Assembly: GCF_017876095.1 (NCBI RefSeq)
Contig: NZ_JAGINM010000013.1
Span: 1 to 64,000, forward strand
Reading direction: 5' to 3'
DNA length: 64,000 bases
Origin: Azospirillum agricola
GTDB lineage: Bacteria; Pseudomonadota; Alphaproteobacteria; Azospirillales; Azospirillaceae
Shown here one piece after another: positions 1 to 7,736 of this stretch. Every line of letters starts with the position of its first letter. The first letter of the stretch is position 1. The notes below the pieces were generated by a model that saw only the letters and a list, made by a program, of their open reading frames with translations, made no database searches and was not told where the DNA came from. The translations under genes were made by a program, and so were the position numbers.

Positions 1-102
1 GCCGGCGTCGAGAACGAGCTGTTCTTCCGCCCCAACACCATGATGCTGTTCGGGGATGCGAAAAAGGTCACCGAAGAGGTGGTGAAGGCGATGGAAGCCT
101 GA
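1..102 (+). CDS. pntB: NAD(P) transhydrogenase subunit beta, C-terminal end (partial)
   Basis: Only the last 33 codons lie in the window; the gene starts upstream. The residues match the conserved C-terminus of PntB (ENELFF followed by NTMMLFGDAKK), the NADP(H)-binding domain III of the proton-translocating transhydrogenase of the inner membrane, which couples hydride transfer between NADH and NADP+ to proton flow. The stop is followed 28 bases later by a strong hairpin with a T-run, so this is the end of the pnt operon. The call rests on a short but characteristic stretch. Confidence 0.85.
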   Translation, partial: AGVENELFFRPNTMMLFGDAKKVTEEVVKAMEA

Positions 103-129
103 TAGGCTCTTGTCCGGTTTGATGGAACG

Positions 130-161
130 GGCGCGGGGAGCTAGGCTTCCCGCGCCTTTTT
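130..161 (+). terminator. Rho-independent terminator after pntB
   Basis: GGCGCGGG (130-137) pairs perfectly with CCCGCGCC (149-156) around an 11-base loop and is followed by five T residues. It separates pntB from the next gene. Confidence 0.85.
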
Positions 162-187
162 CATGCTGGAAAACAAGGGGGCCACCC

Positions 188-475
188 ATGACCGCCTATG
201 TCATCGCCGACGTCGCGGTGACCGATACCGTCGCCTACGAGCGTTACAAGGCGCTGACGCCCAATGCCATCGCCAGGAACGGCGGGCGCTTCCTCAGCCG
301 GGGCGGGGAGACGGCGGTGATGGAGGGCGACTGGCGGCCCAACCGTGTCGTGATCCTGGAGTTTCCGGACATGGCCGCCGCCCGGGCCTTCTACGACAGC
401 CCCGAGTATCGCGAGGCGCGCGAGGCCCGGAAGGGTGCGGCTGACTTCAACATGATCATCGTCGACGGGGTGTGA
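188..475 (+). CDS. DUF1330 family protein
   Basis: A 95-residue protein of the DUF1330 family, a dimeric alpha/beta-barrel (ABM-like) fold of unknown function. The typical start MTAYVIADV, the central PNRVVILEFPD segment and the ARAFYDSPEY stretch are all present. The ATG at 188 is chosen because the family starts there and GGGG lies just upstream; the longer in-frame ORF from 110 runs back across the pntB terminator. It is a monocistronic cytoplasmic protein, and no substrate can be assigned. Confidence 0.85.
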   Translation: MTAYVIADVAVTDTVAYERYKALTPNAIARNGGRFLSRGGETAVMEGDWRPNRVVILEFPDMAAARAFYDSPEYREAREARKGAADFNMIIVDGV

Positions 476-500
476 GGAAACAGCCTCTCCATCCGCGCCT

Positions 501-535
501 TTCGTCATGACCAGGCCTGTCCCGGTCATGACGAA
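501..535. repeat. REP-like palindrome (12-bp arms)
   Basis: TTCGTCATGACC (501-512) is repeated as a perfect inverted copy at 524-535 with an 11-base spacer. It sits between two convergent genes. Similar CGTCATG(A/C)CC palindromes occur at 3466-3557 and 12998-13032, so this looks like a dispersed intergenic element. A T-run is missing on the 3' side in both directions, so it is not a canonical terminator. Confidence 0.7.
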
Positions 536-685
536 AAAGGAGGGATGCCGGCCCATCGAAACCCGCGAAAGGCAGTGGCCGACGACTTTCAAGCGCCGAG
601 TGGAAATCGTGCCGGTCTGCTCATCGTCGGGCTCTGGCTGTGCGCCACCTCGATCCATCCGTTGACCGAGTTGCAGGAGGTGGCC

Positions 686-1522
686 TCAGGCCGGCGTCGC
701 GGCCTTCTTGACGCCGAAGCAATGCTCGGGACCGGGGAAGCTGCGCGCCTTCACCTCGGCGGCGTAGGCGGCGGCGGCCTCGCCGACCGCCGTGCCCAGC
801 TCGGCGTAGCGCTTGACGAATTTCGGTTGGAAGGCACCGAACAGCCCGAGCATGTCGTCGGTCACCAGCACCTGTCCGTCGCAGGCCGGGGAGCCGCCGA
901 TGCCGATGGTCGGGATGGCGACCTCCTGCGTGATGCGGCGGGCCAGCGACTCCATCGTGCCCTCGATCACCAGCGAGAAGGCGCCGGCCTCGGCGATGGC
1001 GCGGGCGTCGGCGGCGATCCGCTCGGCGGCCTCGGCGTCGCGGCCGACCGCCTTGTAGCCGCCCAGCGTGTTGACCGACTGCGGCGTCAGCCCGACATGG
1101 CCCATCACCGGGATGCCGCGCGCGGCGAGGAAGGCCACCGTCTCGGCCATCTCCAGCCCGCCCTCCAGCTTCACCGCCTGGGCGCCGGTCTCCGCCATCA
1201 CGCGGGCCGAGGCGCGGAAGGCCGCCTGCGGGCTCTCCTGGTAGCTGCCGAAGGGCAGGTCGACCACCACGCAGGCCCGCTCCGACGCGCGCACCACGGC
1301 GGCGCCATGGGCGATCATCATGTCCAGCGTGACCGGCAGCGTGCTGTCCAGCCCATAGACCACCATGCCCAGCGAGTCGCCGACCAGCAGCAGATCGACA
1401 TGCGGGTCGAGCAGGCGGGCGACCGGGGCGGTGTAGGCGGTCAGGCAGACGATGGGATCGCCGCCCTTGCGGGCGCGGAGCGCCGGAACCGAGACACGGG
1501 CGTTGGACTTCGAGGCGCTCAT
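686..1522 (-). CDS. panB: 3-methyl-2-oxobutanoate hydroxymethyltransferase
   Basis: PanB, the first enzyme of pantothenate synthesis: it transfers a hydroxymethyl group from methylene-tetrahydrofolate to 3-methyl-2-oxobutanoate to give ketopantoate in the cytoplasm. The 278 residues show the family motifs in order: the metal-binding GDSLGM (48-53), DLPFGSY, KLEGG, GHVGLTPQ and the VIEGT segment with the likely catalytic Glu, followed by IPTIGIG. The ATG at 1522 is preceded by GGAAGG at good spacing; the longer ORF start at 1648 gives a non-homologous Pro/Ala-rich leader. It stands alone, with no panC beside it. Confidence 0.95.
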   Translation of the reverse strand: MSASKSNARVSVPALRARKGGDPIVCLTAYTAPVARLLDPHVDLLLVGDSLGMVVYGLDSTLPVTLDMMIAHGAAVVRASERACVVVDLPFGSYQESPQAAFRASARVMAETGAQAVKLEGGLEMAETVAFLAARGIPVMGHVGLTPQSVNTLGGYKAVGRDAEAAERIAADARAIAEAGAFSLVIEGTMESLARRITQEVAIPTIGIGGSPACDGQVLVTDDMLGLFGAFQPKFVKRYAELGTAVGEAAAAYAAEVKARSFPGPEHCFGVKKAATPA

Positions 1523-1554
1523 GGCGATCCTTCCACCGGAAGATGTTGGCGCGT

Positions 1555-1588
1555 GGCTTCGGCCCAAGGCTTCGGCCCAAGGCTTTGG
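1555..1588. repeat. Short tandem repeat, 13-bp unit
   Basis: GGCTTCGGCCCAA is present twice in direct tandem (1555-1567, 1568-1580) followed by a partial third copy. It lies in the 245-base gap upstream of panB, where I see no gene. Confidence 0.6.
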
Positions 1589-1745
1589 TGGCGCAGCAAT
1601 ACGCGCGCCCCACGCACAATCAGGGCAGGGGAGGTCCGGATACACCAAAACCGCCCACGCGAAAAATCACGGGACGGTCGGGTGCAAGACACAAAGGGGT
1701 CTTGGGCGCGTCTTCCGGCGTGAACCGGGCGCGCCCGAAATCGCA

Positions 1746-1761
1746 GGCGCCGAACGGCGCC
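1746..1761 (-). other. Hairpin just downstream of rpsU
   Basis: GGCGCC, a four-base loop and GGCGCC form a short GC-rich hairpin six bases beyond the rpsU stop. On the minus strand it is followed by TGCGATTTC, so it is at best a weak terminator. Confidence 0.4.
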
Positions 1762-1767
1762 CGTCGA

Positions 1768-1971
1768 TCAATAGCCCTCGCGTTCCATCCGCTTGCGGAG
1801 GAGCTTGCGGGTGCGACGCACCGCTTCCGCCTTCTCGCGAGCGCGCTTTTCCGAGGGCTTCTCGTAATTGCGGCGCAGCTTCATTTCACGGAAAATACCC
1901 TCGCGCTGCATCTTCTTCTTGAGCGCGCGGAGGGCCTGATCGACGTTGTTGTCTCGGACCAGAACTTGCAC
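1768..1971 (-). CDS. rpsU: 30S ribosomal protein S21
   Basis: Small-subunit protein S21, a basic 67-residue protein that contacts the platform of the 30S subunit and aids start-site selection. VQVLVRDNNVDQALRALKKK and the Lys/Arg-rich second half are diagnostic. Two GTG starts are possible: 1971, which gives the usual family N-terminus and has GGAAGG about 12 bases upstream, and 1983, which adds four residues but abuts that same GGAAGG. I prefer 1971. The gene is divergent from def and the COQ9-like gene, recalling the rpsU-divergent position known for COQ9 homologues. Confidence 0.93.
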   Translation of the reverse strand: MQVLVRDNNVDQALRALKKKMQREGIFREMKLRRNYEKPSEKRAREKAEAVRRTRKLLRKRMEREGY

Positions 1972-2201
1972 GTTAACCGTCACCCTTCCAAGTGAGCCGT
2001 GTTGCAGTTAAGCAACAAGCAGGCATGCGCGGCGGGCGCACCCCTTGTGTGGATGAGTGTGTAGCACGGTGCGTCCTTCTTGTGAAGCGGAGTCTTGTGT
2101 TTGCTCCCGATGCCCCCGGGGCGGGTGCCTTTCGCCGGGAAAGCCGCCGTCCGGACCGTGAAACGGTTGCCGGGACCCGGTCCGGTCACAGATAATAAGC
2201 C

Positions 2202-2729
2202 ATGGCTGTGTTGACGATCGCCCGCATGGGCAACCCGGTGTTGCGCGCCGTCGCCGAACCGATCGCGGATCCGACCGATCCCGAGGTCGCGCGGCTGGCC
2301 GCCGACATGATCGAGACGATGATGGACGCGCCCGGCGTGGGGCTGGCGGCGCCGCAGGTCGCCGTGGCACGGCGGATCGTCGTCTTCCGCGTGCCCGCCG
2401 ACCGGGGGGAGGGCGAGACGGTGGCGACCACCGTGCTGGTCAACCCGGTGATCGAGCCGCTGGACGGCGGGACCGAGTTGGGCTGGGAGGGCTGCCTGTC
2501 GATTCCCGGCCTGCGCGGGCTGGTGCCGCGCCACCGCCGCATCCGCTACCGCGGGATCGGGCTGGACGGCGCGCCGATCGAACGCGAGGCGAGCGGCTTC
2601 CACGCCCGTGTCCTCCAGCACGAAATCGACCATCTCGACGGCGTCCTCTACATCGACCGCATGGACGACCTGACGCTTCTGGCCTTCACCGATGAGGCCC
2701 ACCACATCACCGACGCCCGCAAGGGGTAG
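2202..2729 (+). CDS. def: Peptide deformylase
   Basis: Removes the N-formyl group from nascent polypeptides at the ribosome exit. The 175 residues contain the three metal-site motifs: GVGLAAPQ (45-52), EGCLS with the metal-binding Cys98, and HEIDH (140-144), which supplies two His ligands and the catalytic Glu. The length is normal. It lies in the divergent gap next to rpsU and is followed nine bases later by the COQ9-like gene, so the two are probably co-transcribed. Confidence 0.95.
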   Translation: MAVLTIARMGNPVLRAVAEPIADPTDPEVARLAADMIETMMDAPGVGLAAPQVAVARRIVVFRVPADRGEGETVATTVLVNPVIEPLDGGTELGWEGCLSIPGLRGLVPRHRRIRYRGIGLDGAPIEREASGFHARVLQHEIDHLDGVLYIDRMDDLTLLAFTDEAHHITDARKG

Positions 2730-2738
2730 GAGACACCG

Positions 2739-3446
2739 ATGAGCATCGACCGGCTGCGCGACGAGATTCTCCTGGCGACGCTGCCCAACGTCGTCTTCGA
2801 CGGCTGGAGCCTCCAGGCCCTGCGCGACGGCACGGAGATGGCGGGGCACGAGCCGTCGGCCCTGCTGCGCGCCTTTCCCGGCGGCGTCGCCGACGCCATC
2901 GGGCATTTCGCCGACTGGACCGACCGCGAGACACTGAACCGGCTGGACGCCCAGCCGCTGGAGACCATGAAGGTCCGCGAGAAGATCGCGCTGGCCATCC
3001 GCACCCATTTCGAGGTGCTGGCCCCTCATCGCGAGGCCAAGCGGCGGCAGCTCTCCTATCTGGCGCTGCCGCAGAATGTCGGGCTGGGGCTGAGGCTGCT
3101 GTACCGCACCGTCGATTCGATGTGGTTCGCGGCCGGCGACACCTCGACCGACTACAACCACTACACCAAGCGCGCCCTGCTGGCGGCGGTGGTCAGCTCC
3201 TCGACCTTCTACTGGCTCGACGACCAGTCGGAGGACCATGCGGAGACCTGGGCCTTCGTCGACCGCCGTCTGGCCGACGTGATGAACGTCGGCAAGGCGA
3301 CCGCGTCGCTGGGCAAGGTCGGCTCGCTGCTGTCCTATCTGCCGAACCCGGTGCGCTTCGCGCGGCAGGTGCGGCGGCGCACCGGCGACGCCAAGGCCGA
3401 GGCCAGGACCGACGCGGCGGCCGCGCACATGGCGGAGAACATCTGA
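2739..3446 (+). CDS. COQ9 family protein (rpsU-divergent family)
   Basis: A 235-residue member of the COQ9 family. In mitochondria COQ9 binds lipid and assists COQ7 in ubiquinone hydroxylation; in alphaproteobacteria the family is known as rpsU-divergently transcribed. The all-helical body with WSLQALRDGTEMAGHEP and the YNHYTKRALLAAVVSSSTFYWLDD segment near residues 140-165 match the family. A final basic, non-conserved tail follows. GGAG lies upstream of the ATG and it probably shares a transcript with def. A role in ubiquinone synthesis is inferred from the family. Confidence 0.85.
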   Translation: MSIDRLRDEILLATLPNVVFDGWSLQALRDGTEMAGHEPSALLRAFPGGVADAIGHFADWTDRETLNRLDAQPLETMKVREKIALAIRTHFEVLAPHREAKRRQLSYLALPQNVGLGLRLLYRTVDSMWFAAGDTSTDYNHYTKRALLAAVVSSSTFYWLDDQSEDHAETWAFVDRRLADVMNVGKATASLGKVGSLLSYLPNPVRFARQVRRRTGDAKAEARTDAAAAHMAENI

Positions 3447-3465
3447 GGGTTTCGGCGCCTGCCGT

Positions 3466-3557
3466 TCGTCATGACCGGACTTGGCCCGGTCATCCGCGCG
3501 CGGTCCTCGTGTGACGGGTTGCGGTCGTGGATGCCCGGCGCAAGGCCGGGCGTGACG
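3466..3557. repeat. Inverted pair of REP-like palindromes
   Basis: Unit one (from about 3467) contains ATGACCGG-N7-CCGGTCAT (3471-3493). Unit two (3528-3557) contains GCCCGG-N7-CCGGGC (3533-3551). Read on opposite strands the units align (CGTCAYGMCCGG...CCGGKCATCC), so they form an inverted pair like a bacterial interspersed mosaic element. They sit between convergent genes. Confidence 0.65.
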
Positions 3558-3576
3558 GCGGAAGGGGGGGGACCGC

Positions 3577-3954
3577 TCAACCAGCGGCGACCGTCTTCCT
3601 CGTCCTCTTCGACCGCTTGGCGGCGGCCGCGCGCAGCGCCGCCTCCAGCGCCGGGCGCGCCCAGTCCAGCAACTCGTCGGGGTCGTCGAGCGCCGAGTCG
3701 GGCGGCGGATGATAGGACAGCGCCGTCGGCTTGTCGGCGAAGGGGCGGAAGGGCTCCAGCCCGAGCGCCTCGTGGGCGGCCCGGTTGGTGGCGTCGACCT
3801 TGAAATAGAGCGTCTCGTCGGCCACCAGCGCGAAGGTCAGCCCGTCGCAGCTGATGCCGTAGCCGCCGAACATGCGGCGCGCCCGCACATCGCCAAGCCG
3901 AGCCAGCGTCTCGCAGATGTTGGAGACGAACGCGCTCGGCGGGCGGGCGGGCAT
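3577..3954 (-). CDS. TfoX N-terminal domain protein
   Basis: A 125-residue protein made of one TfoX_N domain: RRMFGGYGISCDGLTFALVADETLYFKVD is characteristic (residues about 25-55). In gammaproteobacteria this domain forms the first half of the competence regulator TfoX/Sxy, but stand-alone copies in alphaproteobacteria have no established function. The ATG at 3954 lies seven bases after the sspB stop, giving a two-gene unit. The basic C-terminus (KRSKRTRKT) is a non-conserved extension. Confidence 0.8.
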   Translation of the reverse strand: MPARPPSAFVSNICETLARLGDVRARRMFGGYGISCDGLTFALVADETLYFKVDATNRAAHEALGLEPFRPFADKPTALSYHPPPDSALDDPDELLDWARPALEAALRAAAAKRSKRTRKTVAAG

Positions 3955-3961
3955 GGAGAGG

Positions 3962-4459
3962 TCACTTCTTGCGGAAGGCGTCCAGGGCGACGACCTCGCC
4001 GCGCTTCGGCTCCTCGGCCGGAGCGGCGTCCTTGGGCTCGTCCTTGCGCTCGACCATGACCGGGCGGGCCGGCATCGCCGCGACATCCCCCGACTCGGCG
4101 GGCGCCAGCGGCTGGAATTGCAGGGCGAAATTCACCGACGGATCGGCGAAGGTGGTGATCGCGGCGAAGGGGATCACCAGACGCTCATGCACGTTGTTGA
4201 AGCTCAGCGTCACCTCGAAATGATCGTCGTGCACCTCCAGCCCGTAATACTGGAACTGGAGGACGATGGTCATCTCGTTGGGATACTGCGCCGTCAGGTA
4301 ATCCGGGATGTCGATCCCCGGATAGCCGGTGCGGAAGGTCAGGTAGAAATGGTGGTTTCCGGGAAGCCCACGCTCGGCCACATCGGTCAGAGCGTCGCGG
4401 ACGACACCGCGCAGCGCGGTTTCGACCATCCGGTCATAGCGAAGCTGCTCTTTCGGCAT
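3962..4459 (-). CDS. sspB: SspB family ClpXP adaptor
   Basis: A 165-residue alphaproteobacterial SspB. SspB binds ssrA-tagged proteins and tethers them to ClpX for degradation by ClpXP. The N-terminal substrate-binding domain includes HFYLTFRTGYPG and PNEMTIVLQFQYYGLEV. A Pro/Glu/Ala-rich linker leads to a short conserved tail, GEVVALDAFRKK, which corresponds to the ClpX-docking peptide. It lies on the same strand as, and about 50 bases downstream of, the tmRNA gene that supplies its substrates. The ATG at 4459 matches the family; the longer ORF would run into the end of the tmRNA. Confidence 0.92.
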   Translation of the reverse strand: MPKEQLRYDRMVETALRGVVRDALTDVAERGLPGNHHFYLTFRTGYPGIDIPDYLTAQYPNEMTIVLQFQYYGLEVHDDHFEVTLSFNNVHERLVIPFAAITTFADPSVNFALQFQPLAPAESGDVAAMPARPVMVERKDEPKDAAPAEEPKRGEVVALDAFRKK

Positions 4460-4509
4460 GCTTGGGCGGGCCCCTGGAAATCGCTTGGTGAAGCTTGGAG
4501 AGATAAGGT

Positions 4510-4537
4510 GTGGGCCTTCTGTTGCTAGGCGGCCCAC
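4510..4537 (-). terminator. Hairpin at the 3' end of the tmRNA gene
   Basis: GTGGGCC and GGCCCAC (7-bp arms) enclose a 14-base loop. On the minus strand it is followed by ACCTTATCTC, so the U-run is poor. It may be the last helix of the coding piece, a processing signal, or a partial terminator that lets transcription continue into sspB. Confidence 0.45.
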
Positions 4538-4828
4538 GGCCCCACCCTCAGGCGCTAACCATCGGGGATTAGGTTTAGGCTACCAGCCGCCGTTAGGCAG
4601 CGAGGCGAGCCTGAGCAACGTTGTCGTTGGCAACTATTGCAACGGCCCGATAACGGCGGAACCATGCCGAGCGAAAACCATGCCTTTACCACGCGTGTCG
4701 ATCCTATTTCGCCCCCAACGACCCCGGTCAACGAGTCCGGATGATGGTTGGTGGAGGCGCCGGGTACCGCCCCCGGGTCCACAACGCTTATTCCACAAGG
4801 CGTTTATCGCCATAGTCGGCGAACCGAC
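4515..4828 (-). ncRNA. ssrA: Two-piece (circularly permuted) tmRNA
   Basis: Transfer-messenger RNA that rescues stalled ribosomes. Reading the minus strand, the acceptor piece comes first and ends in CGCCTCC-A-CCA (CCA at 4751-4749). A spacer of about 32 bases follows, then the coding piece starting with GGGGGCG (4716-4710). GGGGGCG pairs with CGCCTCC (one G-U) to rebuild the acceptor stem, as expected for the permuted alphaproteobacterial form. The tag reading frame is 4631-4593 and encodes ANDNVAQARLAA then TAA. The outer ends (about 4828 and 4515) are estimates from the promoter and the last hairpin. Confidence 0.93.
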
Positions 4829-4834
4829 GGACGG

Positions 4835-4840
4835 AATATA
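4835..4840 (-). promoter_or_regulatory. Putative -10 element of the tmRNA gene
   Basis: TATATT on the minus strand, about seven bases before a GTCGG-TTCG-CCGAC-type hairpin that begins the acceptor piece. No clear -35 hexamer is visible at standard spacing. Confidence 0.45.
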
Positions 4841-4963
4841 GGCACTCCCGGCCCGCAAGGGAAGGGGGTGTGTGGCGATGCGGCCGATTGCGTCACCATA
4901 GCGTGCTTGGAACGGGCGAGGCCCACGGGGTAGAGTGCCGGCCATCGAAGCCCCGGAGTCACC

Positions 4964-5905
4964 ATGCCGATCACGCCCGAGCAGCGCGACGAAATCGATC
5001 GCCTGCGCGCCGTCACCGCCACCACCCGCCGCGCCACCGTTCCGGCGCTGGAGGAGATCCTCTACCAGCCGGTCGAGGTTCTCGACCATGGCTTCGTCCG
5101 GGTCATCGACTACATGGGCGACGATTCCGCCGTCGTCCAGGCGGCGCGCGTCTCCTACGGCAAGGGCACCAAGAAGGTCAGCGAGGACGCCGGCCTCATC
5201 AAGTACCTGATGCGCCACCGCCACTCGACCCCGTTCGAGATGTGCGAGATCAAGTTCCACGTCAAGCTGCCGATCTTCGTCGCCCGCCAGTGGATCCGCC
5301 ACCGCACGGCCAACGTGAACGAGTATTCGGCGCGCTACTCGATCCTCGACCGCGAGTTCTACATCCCGGCGCCGGAACAGCTCGGCGCCCAGGCGGTGGT
5401 CAACCGCCAGGGCCGCGGCGACGTGCTGGAGGGCGAGGAGGCCGCCTCGGTGCTGGCGCTGCTGCGCGCCGATTCCGAGCGCGCCTACGACAGCTACGAG
5501 GAGATGCTGAACCACCGCGAGGACGGCAGCGTCATCGACCCGTCCCGCCAGGGGCTGGCGCGCGAGCTGGCGCGCATGAACCTGCCGCTGAACTACTACA
5601 CCCAGTGGTACTGGAAGGTGGATCTGCAAAACCTGCTGCATTTCCTGTCGCTGCGCGCCGACAGCCATGCCCAGTACGAGATCCGCGTCTACGCCGAGGC
5701 GATGCTGGACATCGTCCGCCGCTGGGTTCCGGCGGTCTGCGAGGCGTTCAGCGAGTACCGGCTGGGCGGCGGCCACCTGTCGAAGACCGGGCTGGAGGTC
5801 GTCAAGCGCCTGCTGGCCGGCGAGCCGGTGACGCAGGAGACCAGTGGCCTGACCAAACGCGAATGGCGCGAACTGATGGACCAGCTCGGCCGGTCCGAGT
5901 CCTGA
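4964..5905 (+). CDS. thyX: FAD-dependent thymidylate synthase
   Basis: ThyX makes dTMP from dUMP using methylene-tetrahydrofolate, with FAD and NADPH for reduction, replacing ThyA. The signature RHR-X7-S is seen as RHRTANVNEYSARYS (residues 112-126). Further family features are VVQAARVSYGKGTK near 58-70, the FEMCEIKFHVKLPIFVARQW block and the C-terminal SEYRLGG. The 313 residues are slightly longer than usual through an N-terminal extension of about 30 residues. The gene starts 125 bases from the tmRNA promoter on the opposite strand. Confidence 0.95.
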   Translation: MPITPEQRDEIDRLRAVTATTRRATVPALEEILYQPVEVLDHGFVRVIDYMGDDSAVVQAARVSYGKGTKKVSEDAGLIKYLMRHRHSTPFEMCEIKFHVKLPIFVARQWIRHRTANVNEYSARYSILDREFYIPAPEQLGAQAVVNRQGRGDVLEGEEAASVLALLRADSERAYDSYEEMLNHREDGSVIDPSRQGLARELARMNLPLNYYTQWYWKVDLQNLLHFLSLRADSHAQYEIRVYAEAMLDIVRRWVPAVCEAFSEYRLGGGHLSKTGLEVVKRLLAGEPVTQETSGLTKREWRELMDQLGRSES

Positions 5906-5938
5906 GCGGCCCTGAGTCCTGATCGGAGACGCATCGCC

Positions 5939-7657
5939 ATGACGCCGGAACAGGCCGAGGGCTGCCACCGCCAGGGCCTGATCGCGGCGCAGGCGGGGCG
6001 TCTCGACGAGGCGCTGGACCTCATCGCCCAGGCGATCGCCGCCCGTCCCGGAGTCGCCGCCTGGTGGGCTCATTACGGGTTGGTGCTGGAGAGCGCGGGC
6101 GACGCGCTGGGGGCCGTCCAGGCCTACGCCGGGGCGCTGAACCTCGATGGCGGGCCTGATGGCGGGCCTGATGGCGGTGGGCTGGCGATCGCCGGAAACG
6201 GGCTGCTCGTGGTGCTGCGCGGCCTGTGCGGCGCCGCCCCCGCCGCGCTGGCCGAGGGTTGCCTGCGGCGGGCGCTCGTCCTCGATCCGGCCTGGGCGGA
6301 GCTGTGGGGCCTCCACGCCACCCACGCGCTGCTGGCGCAGGGCCGTCCGGCCGAGGCGCAGGCCGGGGTGGAACGCGCCCTGCGCCTGGAGCCCGACGCC
6401 GATTCGTTGCACGGGGCGCGGCTCTTCCTGATGCAGCACGATCCCGGCCGGACCATGGCGCAGGTGGCGCAGGCCCACGCCGACTGGGGGGCCCGCCATC
6501 CGGACCGCCCGGCCCCCGCCGTGGCGCCTCCGGCGCCGAAGCTGCGCATCGGCTACGTCCTGCCCCATTTCCGGGCGCATCCGGCGGGATCCGTCCTGGA
6601 GCCGGTGTTGGCCGCTCACGACCGCGACGCGGTGGAGGCCGTCTGCTACGCCGACGCCGCCCACCCGCGTGGAACGACCGGGCGATTGAAGGCCCGCGCC
6701 GACGCCTGGGTGGAAACCGCCGGGATGAGCGACGACGCTCTGCTGGCGCGGATCCGTGCCGACAACATCCACATCCTCGTCGACATGGCCGGTCACGGCC
6801 CCGGCAACCGGCTGGGAGTCTTCGCCCGGCGCGCGGCGCCGGTGCAGGTGACCTGGGCCGGCTACGCCGGGACCACCGGCCTTCCGGCGATGGACTACCT
6901 GATCTCCGACCATCGGCTGAGTCCCGAGGGTGCCGACGGTTGGGCCATCGAGGGCATCGTCCGCATGCCCGACGCCCATGTTCCCTGGGAGCCGCCGGAG
7001 GATGCGCCGGCAGTGGCGCCGCTTCCCATGCTGGAGCGCGGACATCCGACCTTCGGCTCCTTCAACGCGCTGTCCTCGCTGAATCCGGCGGTTGCCGCCC
7101 TGTGGGCGCGCGTGCTGGCGGCGGTCCCGGGGGCGCGGCTGATGCTGCGCGCGGCGGGGCTGGAGGAGGCGGGGCAGCGGGCGCGCACGGCCGCCCTGTT
7201 CATCGCCGCCGGGCTCGATCCGGCGCGATTCGACCTGCGGGGCGGGGAGTCGCAGCAGGACGTCCTGGCCGGTTATGGCGCGGTCGATGTGGCGCTCGAT
7301 CCCTTCCCCTGCTCGGGCGGGGTGACGACGCTGGAGGCGCTGTGGATGGGCGTGCCCGTGGTGACGCTGGGCAGCGACCGCTTCGGCGCCCGCCGCGCGG
7401 CGGCGCACCTCGCCTCGGCCGGGCTGTCGGCCCTGGCGGTGGGGGACGCGGACGCCTACGTCGCCATGGCGGCGGCGCTGGTTTCCGATTCCATGGCGCT
7501 CGCCGGGCTGCGCGCCGGGCTGCGCGACCGGCTGACGACCTCCCCGGCTCTGGACGGGGTGCGCTTCACCCGCGCGTTGGAGGCGGCGTTCGGCGCCATG
7601 TGGCAGCGGGCGGCGGCCGGGCAGGGGCGGGCGTCCTTTTCGTTCGATCTCGGCTGA
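5939..7657 (+). CDS. TPR-containing GT41 (O-GlcNAc transferase/SPINDLY-like) glycosyltransferase
   Basis: A 572-residue protein with helical TPR-type repeats in the first 190 residues and a GT41 (SPY/OGT) catalytic region from about residue 200 (LRIGYVLPHFR). Catalytic-domain landmarks are VTWAGYAGTTGLPAMDYLISD (about 303-323, split here only by name), FGSFN near 371 and DPFPCSGGVTTLEALWMG near 453, the nucleotide-sugar-binding part. It probably O-glycosylates proteins with a UDP- or GDP-sugar. A 12-bp tandem repeat (6147-6178) encodes DGGPDGGPDGGG between TPR units. It follows thyX by 33 bases, with GGAG before the ATG. Its substrate is unknown. Confidence 0.85.
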   Translation: MTPEQAEGCHRQGLIAAQAGRLDEALDLIAQAIAARPGVAAWWAHYGLVLESAGDALGAVQAYAGALNLDGGPDGGPDGGGLAIAGNGLLVVLRGLCGAAPAALAEGCLRRALVLDPAWAELWGLHATHALLAQGRPAEAQAGVERALRLEPDADSLHGARLFLMQHDPGRTMAQVAQAHADWGARHPDRPAPAVAPPAPKLRIGYVLPHFRAHPAGSVLEPVLAAHDRDAVEAVCYADAAHPRGTTGRLKARADAWVETAGMSDDALLARIRADNIHILVDMAGHGPGNRLGVFARRAAPVQVTWAGYAGTTGLPAMDYLISDHRLSPEGADGWAIEGIVRMPDAHVPWEPPEDAPAVAPLPMLERGHPTFGSFNALSSLNPAVAALWARVLAAVPGARLMLRAAGLEEAGQRARTAALFIAAGLDPARFDLRGGESQQDVLAGYGAVDVALDPFPCSGGVTTLEALWMGVPVVTLGSDRFGARRAAAHLASAGLSALAVGDADAYVAMAAALVSDSMALAGLRAGLRDRLTTSPALDGVRFTRALEAAFGAMWQRAAAGQGRASFSFDLG

Positions 7658-7736
7658 CCGGCCGGTTCCTCGGAAAAACCTCCCGCCCATCTCCGCTTTC
7701 CGTCCATAGTCTGAACAGAACCGGGTCGGGCGGGGG

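Noticed and set aside
4634..7690. A 1018-codon minus-strand frame opposite thyX and the GT41 gene
   Set aside because: It overlaps the tmRNA and two well-supported genes and is Arg/Gly/Gln-rich low complexity.
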